Assembly (NCBI RefSeq): GCF_036323495.1
Contig: NZ_AP028947.1
Location: 2,480,001 to 2,544,000, forward strand
Source: Limnobacter thiooxidans
GTDB taxonomy: Bacteria; Pseudomonadota; Gammaproteobacteria; Burkholderiales; Burkholderiaceae_B
DNA: 64,000 nt
Direction of reading: 5' to 3'
Shown here: piece by piece, positions 8,688-16,879 of the stretch
Layout of the letters: each line of letters begins with the position of its first letter
Numbering within the stretch: position 1 is the first letter of the stretch
Program-made: the position numbers and the translations under genes
Notes under the pieces: model-generated
The model's input: only the letters and a program-made list of their open reading frames with translations
What the model was told of the DNA's origin: nothing
The model's database searches: none

Positions 8688-9820
8688 GGTTTAGTCCAGG
8701 TAACTTGCAAGGCGCCTTGCTTGTCAAATCGGTAACGTTTGTCCATCCAGCCTTTTGCGTACAAATAAAGTACCCAGTCATAATAAGTGAGCGAGGCCAG
8801 CTTTTCTTGCTTCAACACACCCTGACGTGCCTTCAAGGCCTTGAGCAACTGGCTGGATTTAAGCTCGACAGCGAGAGGCTCAAGGGCATAAAAAAATCCG
8901 GGAGCAGGATGCCCTTCCCAAATTCCGGTTTGTACATCCACGCGCTCCAGTGGTTCGCCCAAACGCTCTGCCAATTGCATGTAGCCAAACACCGCCTGCT
9001 TCATCCTGTTGCGCAATGGATCCTGGGGCGAGGTCATCGCGTACCAGAGATACACACGAATGGCGTCATAACTGCCGACTTTGCCCTTCTCGATGTCAGG
9101 AATCAGACCAGCCTTTGTGACAGTAATCCAGTCCGGTACAAAACCCTTCGGGGAGGAATCCACGATCAATCTGACTGAAGCTTCGGGCTGCCTTTGCCAG
9201 AAGTCGCTGGGGTCCGCCGCTGCAAGTCGGCGCAGCATAAACAGGGGCAAATAACTGGGATTCATTCGATAGACATCGGGCGAAGGATTAAATCCCATAG
9301 GCCCTGGTAAAACCATGTCCCCGTATCCGGGCAATGAGGCTACTTCCTGCTGCTGGATCAGCTTCATCAAGGCACGGCCTTTGTCTTCGTACTCCTTGAT
9401 GTTCCACAAACGCCCCGCCTCAAGCAGGTTGTAGGCGATCCACAGGTCTGAATCCGATGCCGAGTTGGAGTCCAGCAAGCCGAACTGTTTGCCATTGATC
9501 CGCCCCCACTTCCACGAGGGAAGGCTGACGGCGAGCCCACCCATTGCGAGGTGTCGCTCGGTCCAGTCCAGCACCTGCTTGAACCTGGCCTTGTCGTTGT
9601 TCACCAGCGCGAAAAACAGGGCATACGACTGCCCCTCCGAGGTCGTGATTTGCTCAGGGGTGGAAAAATCCACCACGCGCCCATCGGGCTGCACATGCCG
9701 TGATTCAAAGGTCTGCAATTCAGGCCAGGGCTTGCGACACTCTTTCGCAAACACAGGCAAAGCCGCCAGAGCCAGAAACAATCCCAAAAACACGCGCACA
9801 GTCATACTGCTTTCTCTCAT
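8681..9820 (-). CDS. bcsZ: Periplasmic endo-1,4-beta-glucanase BcsZ (GH8)
   Basis: Cellulase of glycoside hydrolase family 8 that trims glucan during cellulose secretion. From the chosen ATG at 9820 it has 379 residues; this start overlaps the bcsB stop as ATGA. A longer reading frame exists upstream, but it lies inside bcsB and lacks a signal at its N-terminus. Signal peptide VFLGLFLALAALPVFA. The catalytic acid is the Glu of TTSEGQSYALFFAL and the second acidic site is in NSASDSDLWIAYNLL. WKWGRI and PGPMGFNPSPDVYRMNPSYL match family sequence. It sits between bcsB and bcsC with overlaps on both sides. Confidence 0.96.
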   Translation of the reverse strand: MRESSMTVRVFLGLFLALAALPVFAKECRKPWPELQTFESRHVQPDGRVVDFSTPEQITTSEGQSYALFFALVNNDKARFKQVLDWTERHLAMGGLAVSLPSWKWGRINGKQFGLLDSNSASDSDLWIAYNLLEAGRLWNIKEYEDKGRALMKLIQQQEVASLPGYGDMVLPGPMGFNPSPDVYRMNPSYLPLFMLRRLAAADPSDFWQRQPEASVRLIVDSSPKGFVPDWITVTKAGLIPDIEKGKVGSYDAIRVYLWYAMTSPQDPLRNRMKQAVFGYMQLAERLGEPLERVDVQTGIWEGHPAPGFFYALEPLAVELKSSQLLKALKARQGVLKQEKLASLTYYDWVLYLYAKGWMDKRYRFDKQGALQVTWTKPC

Positions 9821-12018
9821 TCGCGCTTTTCCAGTCGCTTTTTCGCCATGTCTTTCAATATGCGGTTCAGAACAAAGGCAAACAAAAGCGCTGCACCCAA
9901 GAGGAACAGGACATTGAGCAACACCAATTCTGCGAGGTAATACTGGATCCAGACCCAAATTGGCAAAGAACCAACCGAATAGGTTTTCTCATCCAGCACG
10001 GAAGCCACAGTGCTTCCCTTGACAAACACCACACTGCCGCGAATCAACTGAACATCATCCGGGGAAAGAATCGCCTCGAGTACCTTGGACACGCCAGTCT
10101 CTGAACCGACAATGGCCACCACCGAACGACCTGAGTCCTCAGGAGACTCAAAACCGACCATGAAACCGGACGGATCAAAACCCTGCAGGGAAAGTGACGT
10201 GACTGGAAGCTGCGCCTTTTGCCCGACCCAAGGCGCCCACTGCTGAACAAATGAGGTAAATCCACCACCTGTTTTCAGTTGCCACAACTGGTTGTTCTGC
10301 TCCAGCGGCATTGAGTCGGCCCACTTCTTGAAAAGCTCATCGCCCTGGAAATTACCGACAAGCAGCAAATCCTTGTCGTCGACACCCGCAAGGTCGTTGG
10401 GACGAATCAATGTGAATCCATAGGCGGGAAGCCCGGTCAAGTCACCAACCCGGCCCAGCAAAGTGAATACATTGGACAAAGTCGCAGTGCTCGCTTGGGC
10501 TGGGATCACTACCGCGGTTTCTGACAGATCAGCCATCCGGGTAAATGGGAAGCCTGCGTTGGCAAACGTTGACAGATCCGGCATGTGCATGAATTTCGGA
10601 AAACCTGAAATATCAATGGTGGATTCCTTGTCAACCGCAGCCTGGATGTTGTTGATGGGCGCATCCTTACATTCGCCGCTCTTGATCACATCAAAATGGA
10701 AATAGAGCTGCAACTGGCCATTCGGTGAAAAAGCCTCTCGCGGAATAGAAACCGATTCCTCATTGACTGAAGCAGGCTTCTTCAACACGCCTCGAATCCA
10801 TTTTTCGAAGGGCCACATGTCTTGTTCGGAACGCAGCGGAATGGCCTGAATAAACTTGTCGCTGAAGCTGACATTCAATGTGGATTTGTCGTTTTCAGTT
10901 CGCAAGGTATATCGGTGTTTCAACTCAAGGGGAATTCCTTCTGACCGCCAGAAAAACAGGTCGGGCGGCATGGTCATGGGCACCCGGATCAGGTCGGGGT
11001 ATTGGCCAGCAACCTGCAAGGCAGTTTGATCAACCAGGTCTCCCAACCTGGTTTTCCGGCTACTGCTGATCCAGCGCGGCGCGTCATAAGGCACACGAGG
11101 CGGTGCTGCGACTTCGCCATCGACCATCACAGTGCTGCCGTTCATTGATTGTGTACCCAACACCAATGCTTTCACCGCGGTCTTCAAGTCGTTTTCATCC
11201 CGACCGGAGATGACCAGTACCTTTTTGGTGTCGTTACCCGGGTGCACAACCATGCTCAATCGTGGGCCGTTGCTTTGAGGCACCGTCAACCCGGGCAAGG
11301 TCTGCCCTGGCAGCAGGAATACAATCACGTTTGAATCTGCGGGCAAACTGCCCACTGAAACCGGGAAAGAATAACCACGGTAGCTGGCGAGCCCACCCAA
11401 CCAGGATGCAACAACACCAGCGGCTTCCAATGTCGGGTTGTTGGGTGTGCCTGCAAACGCAATGGGGGCGACCATGGGCAAGCGGTCGCGGGGATCAAAA
11501 AATGGCGCTGGCAACAAACCAAGGTCATTGCCCAATGGCAAAGCCGCGGTGGTCATCGTCAGCTTGCTGAAGTTGCTGACATTAAGCCACAGGGTGCTGT
11601 GCACCGGGTCTTCACAGCCCAAGGTGTAGTGACCGATCAATTCCAGGGTCAGGCGGTTGAACTGTGCAAGCAGACGGACTGGAATATTGACTGTACGCTG
11701 GCTGATTTTTCCCGCGTTTTCCTTTTTCAAGGGCACTGACTCGATGGCCTCGCCATTCACAATGATATTGAAGTGTGACAGGTCATCCAGCATCGACGGG
11801 GAGTAGTTGAACAGCAGGTTGACGCTGGCACTGAGCACCACTTCATCCGCACGAACGCTGAAGGGTACTGAAATTTGTCCGTTGATCCCACGGATATTCA
11901 GCGGTTCCTGAAACCCCAACTGTTTAAACGTGGCTTCATATTCCGCAGCGTTGGCGGAGGTTGTCCCCAGAAGACTGGCCAAGCCGATCAGGACAATTGT
12001 CAGTAGTTGTTTAAGCAT
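9817..12018 (-). CDS. bcsB: Cellulose synthase periplasmic subunit BcsB
   Basis: Membrane-anchored periplasmic partner that guides the nascent glucan from BcsA. 733 residues: signal peptide (1-24, ending TSANAAE), alternating carbohydrate-binding and flavodoxin-like domains, and a C-terminal TM helix (about 697-720, ELVLLNVLFLLGAALLFAFV) that docks on BcsA. Recognisable family segments include YTLGCEDPVHSTLWLNVS and SGRDENDLKTAVKAL. The start ATG at 12018 overlaps the last 8 bases of bcsA, and the stop overlaps the bcsZ start. All four core genes are therefore packed without gaps. Confidence 0.96.
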   Translation of the reverse strand: MLKQLLTIVLIGLASLLGTTSANAAEYEATFKQLGFQEPLNIRGINGQISVPFSVRADEVVLSASVNLLFNYSPSMLDDLSHFNIIVNGEAIESVPLKKENAGKISQRTVNIPVRLLAQFNRLTLELIGHYTLGCEDPVHSTLWLNVSNFSKLTMTTAALPLGNDLGLLPAPFFDPRDRLPMVAPIAFAGTPNNPTLEAAGVVASWLGGLASYRGYSFPVSVGSLPADSNVIVFLLPGQTLPGLTVPQSNGPRLSMVVHPGNDTKKVLVISGRDENDLKTAVKALVLGTQSMNGSTVMVDGEVAAPPRVPYDAPRWISSSRKTRLGDLVDQTALQVAGQYPDLIRVPMTMPPDLFFWRSEGIPLELKHRYTLRTENDKSTLNVSFSDKFIQAIPLRSEQDMWPFEKWIRGVLKKPASVNEESVSIPREAFSPNGQLQLYFHFDVIKSGECKDAPINNIQAAVDKESTIDISGFPKFMHMPDLSTFANAGFPFTRMADLSETAVVIPAQASTATLSNVFTLLGRVGDLTGLPAYGFTLIRPNDLAGVDDKDLLLVGNFQGDELFKKWADSMPLEQNNQLWQLKTGGGFTSFVQQWAPWVGQKAQLPVTSLSLQGFDPSGFMVGFESPEDSGRSVVAIVGSETGVSKVLEAILSPDDVQLIRGSVVFVKGSTVASVLDEKTYSVGSLPIWVWIQYYLAELVLLNVLFLLGAALLFAFVLNRILKDMAKKRLEKRE

Positions 12019-14233
12019 TTTTTTCTTTGGCTTTAAATAAAAGTGACAGGCGGCTTTTCAAACCAAGCCACACCCAGGCGGGCAACTTGCGAAGCAGGTA
12101 AATGTTTCCGAAAGCACCGATCCGAACAATGCTCCAGAGCGAAGACATCGAGAGCTTTCGGCTGGATACTGCCCAAGAGTCCACCCACACGTCGGCACGT
12201 GCAAACGTGGCATTGACCAAATCCCTTTCCTGCGCCTGGGTTAGCTGGTCAAACTGCAGGCCCAGACGATTGCCATTGACACTGGCTACCCGCACGGGAA
12301 GTACAAATTTCCTGGTACTCAGCGGCATGACTACAAACAACTTCTGGTCTTTGTACAGGCGGTTTTGATGTTCCACTTCCAGACCCAAACCACCCATGGA
12401 AAAATCCAGTACCTTGGCCCTGAAAATTCGTTCATCGGGTGTTTGAACACTGACCTCAATATTCAACTGTCCTCTCGGGTGTTCTCGTCTTTGAATCGAT
12501 TCCCGCGCGACAAGCACGCTTGCACCCAACAACAGCACGTTGTACCCGGTCCAAGCCATGTTGATGATGGTTGTTTGAAACTCGTCACCCACTTCGGTAA
12601 ACAAACGCCACACACCGAATGCCAAAGCCAGCAGGTTTAGCAACAGCACCACAATATAGGGGCCGGAAATCTTCATGTCAAAATAGGATTTCTCGATCAA
12701 ACCGCCTTTGGCCGTCACGTTGAACTTGCCAGCCTTGGGATTGATCAAGGCGTACATGGTGGGACGCAAGATGTACCAGGCCAGCACAGTTTCATACACC
12801 TCGTTCCAGAAGGAATGTCGGTAATTGCCCTGAATGTGCGAGTTGGCTGTGTTGGCCAGAATGAGAAACGGGATTGCAAAGGTCGCAATTTCAATCGCTG
12901 ATGCCTGGATGACGTTTGCACCAAAAACAAGATAGGCGATTGGTGCGGTCAGAAAAATCAGGCGCGGCAAACCATAGAAAAAATGCATCATCGCGTTGGC
13001 ATAACAAAGACGCTGCCCCAGAGACAAACCTTTGCCCATCAACGGGTTGTCCATCCTGAAAATCTGCGCCATGCCACGCGCCCAACGAATTCGCTGCCCC
13101 ACGTGCCCAGATAAACTTTCTGTGGCCAAACCCGCAGCCTGGGCGACTGCGAGGTAAGCCGTGTCATAGCCCTTGCGATGCAACTTCAAAGCGGTGTGCG
13201 CATCTTCGGTAACGGTTTCAACAGCAATGCCGCCCACCTCGAGCAATTGGGTACGGCGAATGACAGCGCAGGATCCGCAAAAAAACGTGGCATTCCAGAA
13301 GTCGTTCCCGTCTTGAAGCAAACCGTAAAACAGCTCGCCTTCGTTGGGCACTTTCTTGAAGGTTTTCAGGTTTTTCTCAAATGGATCTGGCGAGAAAAAA
13401 TGGTGTGGCGTCTGGATCATGGCCAGCTTCGGGTAGCCGGTGAACCAGCCCATCACCACCTGCAAAAAACTGCGGGTGGGAATGTGATCGCAATCGAAAA
13501 TTGCAACGTAGTCGCCAGTGGTATTTTGCAGCGCGGCGTTGATGTTGCCCGCTTTGGCGTGAAAGTTGTTGGTTCGGGTCACATGGGTCACACCCACCGA
13601 CTCGCAAAACTCGCGGAAGTCTTGACGGCGCCCGTCATCGAGCACGTAGACCTTGATTTTGTCAGCGGGCCAGTCGATCGCCATTGCGGCCAGAACCGTC
13701 GGCTTGACCACATCCAAAGGCTCGTTGTAGGACGGAATGAAAATATCAACCGAAGGCCAGCTGGACGTGTCTTCCGGCAAGGGCACCGGGCGGCGGTGCA
13801 GCGGCCAAATGGTTTGAACATAACCGAGCATCAACACAATGAAGGCGTAAAGCTCGGCGATCAGCAGGCCAAAGCCGAAGGAATAGTCCAGCCAGTTGCC
13901 TTCATCGAAAGTCTCGGTCAAACGCCAAAACAGGTAACGTGAGGACAATACGATGGACAGGAAAACAAGAGTCATCCGGGTCACAGGCGAATTGATCCTG
14001 CGAATAGCCAGGGCGTAAGTCACGACCACCAGAGAAAAAATGATCTGGCTTTGCAAATCCATTCGCAAACCGGTGTAAAACAGGAAGACGCCTGACACCA
14101 GCAAAAGTGCAGTCAGGCGAAAACGCGGATCGGCAACCCAGGGATAGCGATCACTGGAGGCCATCAGGGCATCGAACAGAGTAGTTGCCCTGGATTGAAA
14201 CCTGGCGAACAGTCGACCGGCAAGATTGCTCAT
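12011..14233 (-). CDS. bcsA: Cellulose synthase catalytic subunit BcsA (c-di-GMP controlled)
   Basis: Processive GT2 glycosyltransferase that polymerises UDP-glucose and threads the glucan through the inner membrane. 740 residues. Visible motifs in order: several TM helices at 40-155; VLDDGRR (first Asp pair, about 200); FDCDHIP (DxD, about 250); FFCGSCA; TEDAHT (catalytic TED, about 345); QRIRWARG (QxxRW, about 383); further TM helices; then a PilZ domain at about 570-680 with the arginine motif in RREHPR and the DFSMGG motif, both needed for c-di-GMP binding. All catalytic and allosteric residues appear intact. One base separates it from bcsQ. Confidence 0.97.
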   Translation of the reverse strand: MSNLAGRLFARFQSRATTLFDALMASSDRYPWVADPRFRLTALLLVSGVFLFYTGLRMDLQSQIIFSLVVVTYALAIRRINSPVTRMTLVFLSIVLSSRYLFWRLTETFDEGNWLDYSFGFGLLIAELYAFIVLMLGYVQTIWPLHRRPVPLPEDTSSWPSVDIFIPSYNEPLDVVKPTVLAAMAIDWPADKIKVYVLDDGRRQDFREFCESVGVTHVTRTNNFHAKAGNINAALQNTTGDYVAIFDCDHIPTRSFLQVVMGWFTGYPKLAMIQTPHHFFSPDPFEKNLKTFKKVPNEGELFYGLLQDGNDFWNATFFCGSCAVIRRTQLLEVGGIAVETVTEDAHTALKLHRKGYDTAYLAVAQAAGLATESLSGHVGQRIRWARGMAQIFRMDNPLMGKGLSLGQRLCYANAMMHFFYGLPRLIFLTAPIAYLVFGANVIQASAIEIATFAIPFLILANTANSHIQGNYRHSFWNEVYETVLAWYILRPTMYALINPKAGKFNVTAKGGLIEKSYFDMKISGPYIVVLLLNLLALAFGVWRLFTEVGDEFQTTIINMAWTGYNVLLLGASVLVARESIQRREHPRGQLNIEVSVQTPDERIFRAKVLDFSMGGLGLEVEHQNRLYKDQKLFVVMPLSTRKFVLPVRVASVNGNRLGLQFDQLTQAQERDLVNATFARADVWVDSWAVSSRKLSMSSLWSIVRIGAFGNIYLLRKLPAWVWLGLKSRLSLLFKAKEKNA

Positions 14234-14234
14234 G

Positions 14235-14981
14235 CTACTTCTCCAGCAACTTCTGGGTCAGTGACTGAAAATCCACACTGGCCTGGCACTTGGGGTCGTA
14301 TTCAAACACGGTTTTGCGAAAAGCCAAGGCCTCGCTGACTGACTGGTCTTGATGTATGACTGCAAAAAATTCCCGGGGGTAGTCGGAGCGGAGCAACAAC
14401 AGCACATCCTCGGACAATTCTTTCAAAGGATTGGTCTGATTTACGACCAATCGCAAATCGGGTGAATATCTGGCACTTTGCGCGTATCGGTTAAACAGGC
14501 CGATCATTCGGGGGAATGTTGCAAACGATGCGGCATCTGCCTGCACAACAGCCAAAACACGGTCAGCAAATACAGTGGCTTGACGCAAGTAAAGTGAAGG
14601 ACCTGGCGGCGTGTCGATCAACACGATGGTCTCAGGAGGCATACCCAGCCTTTGAATGAAATTTTCAAGCAAAAGCGGATTTTCAGAAAGCGCCACCTCG
14701 AACTGCAAACGCACGTCTTCGTTCACATCCCCATAAGGGCAAAGCACAGCGCCACAGGCCGTGTCGTATTTGGGCAAAGAAAGTTCTTGTCCTGTCAGAT
14801 AGGACGCCAGGCCGCCACGCTCGGAGGCAGAAAGGCCCAAATGAAAACGGGTTGCGTTTTGCGGATCAAGATCCAGCACCAACACGTGCATGCCTTGTGC
14901 CGCAAACGATGCGGCAAGGTTTGCGGTCAAGGTTGTCTTTCCGACACCACCCTTGATGGACGAAACTACAAATGTTCTCAA
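14235..14981 (-). CDS. bcsQ: Cellulose synthase-associated ParA/MinD-like ATPase BcsQ
   Basis: SIMIBI-class ATPase required for cellulose machine assembly or polar placement in enterobacteria. 248 residues with a deviant Walker A at the N-terminus (SSIKGGVGKTTLTANLAASF), switch region LDLDPQNATRFHLG and Walker B IVLIDTPPG. The start is TTG at 14981, overlapping the TGA of the previous gene; GGGA lies seven bases upstream as a weak ribosome site, and no better start brings the Walker motif to the N-terminus. BcsQ is more often listed with bcsE/F/G operons, none of which are seen here. Confidence 0.93.
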   Translation of the reverse strand: MRTFVVSSIKGGVGKTTLTANLAASFAAQGMHVLVLDLDPQNATRFHLGLSASERGGLASYLTGQELSLPKYDTACGAVLCPYGDVNEDVRLQFEVALSENPLLLENFIQRLGMPPETIVLIDTPPGPSLYLRQATVFADRVLAVVQADAASFATFPRMIGLFNRYAQSARYSPDLRLVVNQTNPLKELSEDVLLLLRSDYPREFFAVIHQDQSVSEALAFRKTVFEYDPKCQASVDFQSLTQKLLEK

Positions 14982-15463
14982 ACCTTGTTCCCGTCTTTCG
15001 GCTTGTTGCTGGCAAACAGTGAGCGACCTTTCGGTACCGTAGCGGACACTGCGGCCTGATTGACCTCTTGGGCTGTTTCTGGCGAACTCAACCGACCGGA
15101 CTTTCCGATTGACTTGAAAATATCCCTGACTGAACTGGCGGGCTGGGGCTTCCTGGAAACAAAGGCGCGCACAGGAAGCTTTTGCTCCGGGGCTTGTGCC
15201 TTGAATTCCATGGAGTCCACTTTCGCAATCACTGCTTGAGGAGATTGCCCTGAAGTATTTGCATCCAAAACCTGTGCGTCAGCCAGATGCGCCACAACAG
15301 GTACAAGCATCGCGCCGGAAGCCTGATGACGCAGCTTTTCAGACTCGCTCACGTCGTTGAGCAAAGGCCATTTGCTTCGTACATCATCCAGCATCTTCGA
15401 TCCGAAATCCTTGTAATCAGAACGGGTTCCGAGCCTTTGAAACAGGTTCTCTACATCTTTCAT
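14978..15463 (-). CDS. Small cellulose-operon regulator, BcsR/BcsP-like
   Basis: 161 residues from ATG at 15463, which has AGAGAG seven bases upstream; an in-frame upstream extension lacks support and overlaps bcsD. The N-terminal 45 residues resemble BcsR: an initial helix (MKDVENLFQRLG), DYKDF, then KWPLLNDV, matching the BcsR pattern of DY.D followed by RWPLL. The rest is low-complexity, Pro/Ala-rich, with a short basic motif (PVRAFVSRKPQPASSVRDIF) near the C-terminus as in betaproteobacterial BcsP-type proteins. It lies between bcsD and bcsQ and overlaps bcsQ by four bases. A scaffold or BcsQ/BcsD partner role is inferred. Confidence 0.75.
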   Translation of the reverse strand: MKDVENLFQRLGTRSDYKDFGSKMLDDVRSKWPLLNDVSESEKLRHQASGAMLVPVVAHLADAQVLDANTSGQSPQAVIAKVDSMEFKAQAPEQKLPVRAFVSRKPQPASSVRDIFKSIGKSGRLSSPETAQEVNQAAVSATVPKGRSLFASNKPKDGNKV

Positions 15464-15488
15464 AACAACTCTCTGTAACAAGCCAATA

Positions 15489-15938
15489 CTAAATAAAGGT
15501 GATCTCAGCCAAAAGGCCTGTGTCATCTTCCGCAACTACGCTGACTTCAGTCGATGGATCCATACCCAGGCTGGTAAACCACTGGTAATACAAACCACCC
15601 AACAACAACCCCGCCAGTTCAATCTGGTCAGGAGGCGACGAGGTTAAAAACGGGCACCCCATGTGCCTTACATAGACCTCATTGCCTTTCTGAACCAGTT
15701 CCGCGTAACCCCACTGCATCCGATCCAGCACTTTGTTGATTTCAAGCTGCAATTCTTCTAGCGACAAATCATCGGACAAGGGCAGACCTTCACCGAGGGC
15801 AACACCAGTACTGAACAACCACTTTTGTGCTGCTTGCTCACCGTGCAATGCCACACCTGATTGAACAAGTCCCGAAAACAGGGTTACCCAACCCTTCGGG
15901 TGCAGCTGATTTATCAGAACGTTCAATGCTTGATTCAT
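15489..15938 (-). CDS. bcsD: Cellulose synthase subunit D (BcsD)
   Basis: Periplasmic or cytoskeletal ring subunit that in Komagataeibacter aligns glucan chains into crystalline ribbons. 149 residues from ATG 15938 (a GTG two codons earlier is possible). The fold signature is visible: N-terminal helix LINQLHPKGWVTLFSGLVQ, central helices, and the conserved VRHMGCPFL and GLLLGGLYYQWFTSLG near the C-terminus. It is the first gene of the operon, 25 bases before the BcsR/BcsP-like gene. BcsD together with BcsQ indicates a hybrid operon rather than the plain enterobacterial type. Confidence 0.92.
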   Translation of the reverse strand: MNQALNVLINQLHPKGWVTLFSGLVQSGVALHGEQAAQKWLFSTGVALGEGLPLSDDLSLEELQLEINKVLDRMQWGYAELVQKGNEVYVRHMGCPFLTSSPPDQIELAGLLLGGLYYQWFTSLGMDPSTEVSVVAEDDTGLLAEITFI

Positions 15939-16325
15939 ATTCACTACTCAATTCAATAATATATTCATACCCAAGCGCAGTAATAATGGATGCAATAAAC
16001 ACAAGGCTCACGTTTGATTGGAGAAAATCCTCTACATGTAATGAAATCAAACATGAAATTTTCACAATCAATACATGCGCATGCCCTCATTAACCCTTAT
16101 AGGGACAGGATTGTAAAGAAAAAGTTACCTTTCAGTCACATAAAAAATGCAAAATAAATATTTGCAAAATAATTAACTTTTTTAATATTAACAATTAAGC
16201 TCATCGCATTTTCTTACAAGTTTTATTGTTAAAAAAGACAACCCATACTAATTCACAAATCATATTATCTGTGTCAGCTCAGCGACATAAACTGATATGT
16301 CATCTTCGATTTTTTTATTGATTCA

Positions 16326-16341
16326 AGTGATGAAAATCACA
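16326..16341. promoter_or_regulatory. CRP/FNR-family binding site candidate
   Basis: AGTGA, six bases (TGAAAA), TCACA. This matches nine of the ten specified positions of the classic CRP palindrome TGTGA-N6-TCACA. It lies about 100 bases upstream of the predicted start point of the rightward transcript and about 390 bases upstream of bcsD, so either could be the target. In Burkholderia a CRP/FNR-family c-di-GMP responder controls cellulose genes, which makes the position notable; binding here is inference. Confidence 0.55.
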
Positions 16342-16396
16342 ACAAACGTTGCAAACTGACAACCAACAGTTGAAGAAGACGTTTTGCCAGCGTTTT

Positions 16397-16426
16397 TTGT
16401 CAATTGAACCCGCTTCACTGCATAAT
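16397..16426 (+). promoter_or_regulatory. Sigma70-like promoter of the coiled-coil gene
   Basis: TTGTCA at 16397-16402 and CATAAT at 16421-16426 with an 18-base spacer; each hexamer differs from consensus at one position. Transcription would begin near 16433, giving a leader of about 25 bases before the ATG at 16458 that contains AAGGAG. Confidence 0.6.
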
Positions 16427-16457
16427 CCGATGTACATACAACAACAAGGAGACAGAC

Positions 16458-16874
16458 ATGGGTGTGGCAGAAAAAGGAAGCAGCGCATTGCGCAAGTTGA
16501 AATCAGTGGCTCAAAAGCAGGCCGCGAACCTGCCGGCTGGTCACTTGATCAATGCAGTGGTTGAACAGGTCAGCCAGTTTGAAAACGGCATTCGACACAC
16601 CGTGGATGGCGTGCAAGACAAGGTAAAAAGCCTGCAAGCCAATCTCTTGAAGATGTACCAGGCCAACAAGGAGCTTGAACTTGAGAACCGGGGTTTGCAA
16701 AAAAGCCTGGTGTCACTTGAAAAAGAAAATGCGCAACTGACCATGTCCCTGGACCGAACCCAGATGGAACTTGAAGTACTCCAGGCCAAACTGGACAACA
16801 TCGGCAAATTGGTCAGTGGCTATGAAGATTCAATTGCTGCGGCAATGCGCCCTGGCAAGTCAAAGCGGAAGTAA
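16458..16874 (+). CDS. Small cytoplasmic coiled-coil protein, unknown function
   Basis: 138 residues from the ATG at 16458, chosen because AAGGAGA precedes it by six bases; an upstream in-frame extension has no ribosome site. No signal peptide. Residues about 45-125 form a long continuous heptad pattern rich in Leu, Lys, Glu and Gln (VQDKVKSLQANLLKMYQANK ... MELEVLQAKLDNIGKLV), so a dimeric coiled coil is likely. The N-terminus and C-terminus (GKSKRK) are basic. It ends five bases before the HMG-CoA reductase gene, so the two are probably cotranscribed. I do not recognise the family. Confidence 0.85.
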   Translation: MGVAEKGSSALRKLKSVAQKQAANLPAGHLINAVVEQVSQFENGIRHTVDGVQDKVKSLQANLLKMYQANKELELENRGLQKSLVSLEKENAQLTMSLDRTQMELEVLQAKLDNIGKLVSGYEDSIAAAMRPGKSKRK

Positions 16875-16879
16875 GCACC

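Larger units (their letters stand above)
15939..16457. other. 519-base AT-rich divergent control region
   Basis: No credible gene. The stretch is visibly much richer in A and T than its flanks, especially 16120-16260, with runs of A/T and the palindrome TTAATATTAA near 16183-16192. It separates the leftward cellulose operon from the rightward coiled-coil gene. It contains a CRP/FNR-type palindrome (16326-16341) and a sigma70-like promoter facing right (16397-16426). I could not place a convincing promoter for bcsD. I looked for a c-di-GMP riboswitch core here and did not see one. Confidence 0.8.

Noticed and set aside
13178..13942. 254-codon open frame opposite bcsA
   Set aside because: Shadow of the catalytic region of a clearly intact gene; no ribosome site.
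15838..16071. Small minus-strand frame starting in the AT-rich gap and running into bcsD
   Set aside because: TTG start without ribosome site, overlaps bcsD in another frame, and has no recognisable features apart from one hydrophobic stretch.
15939..16457. Possible c-di-GMP riboswitch in the cellulose leader
   Set aside because: I could not find the conserved GEMM core or its paired stems in either orientation.
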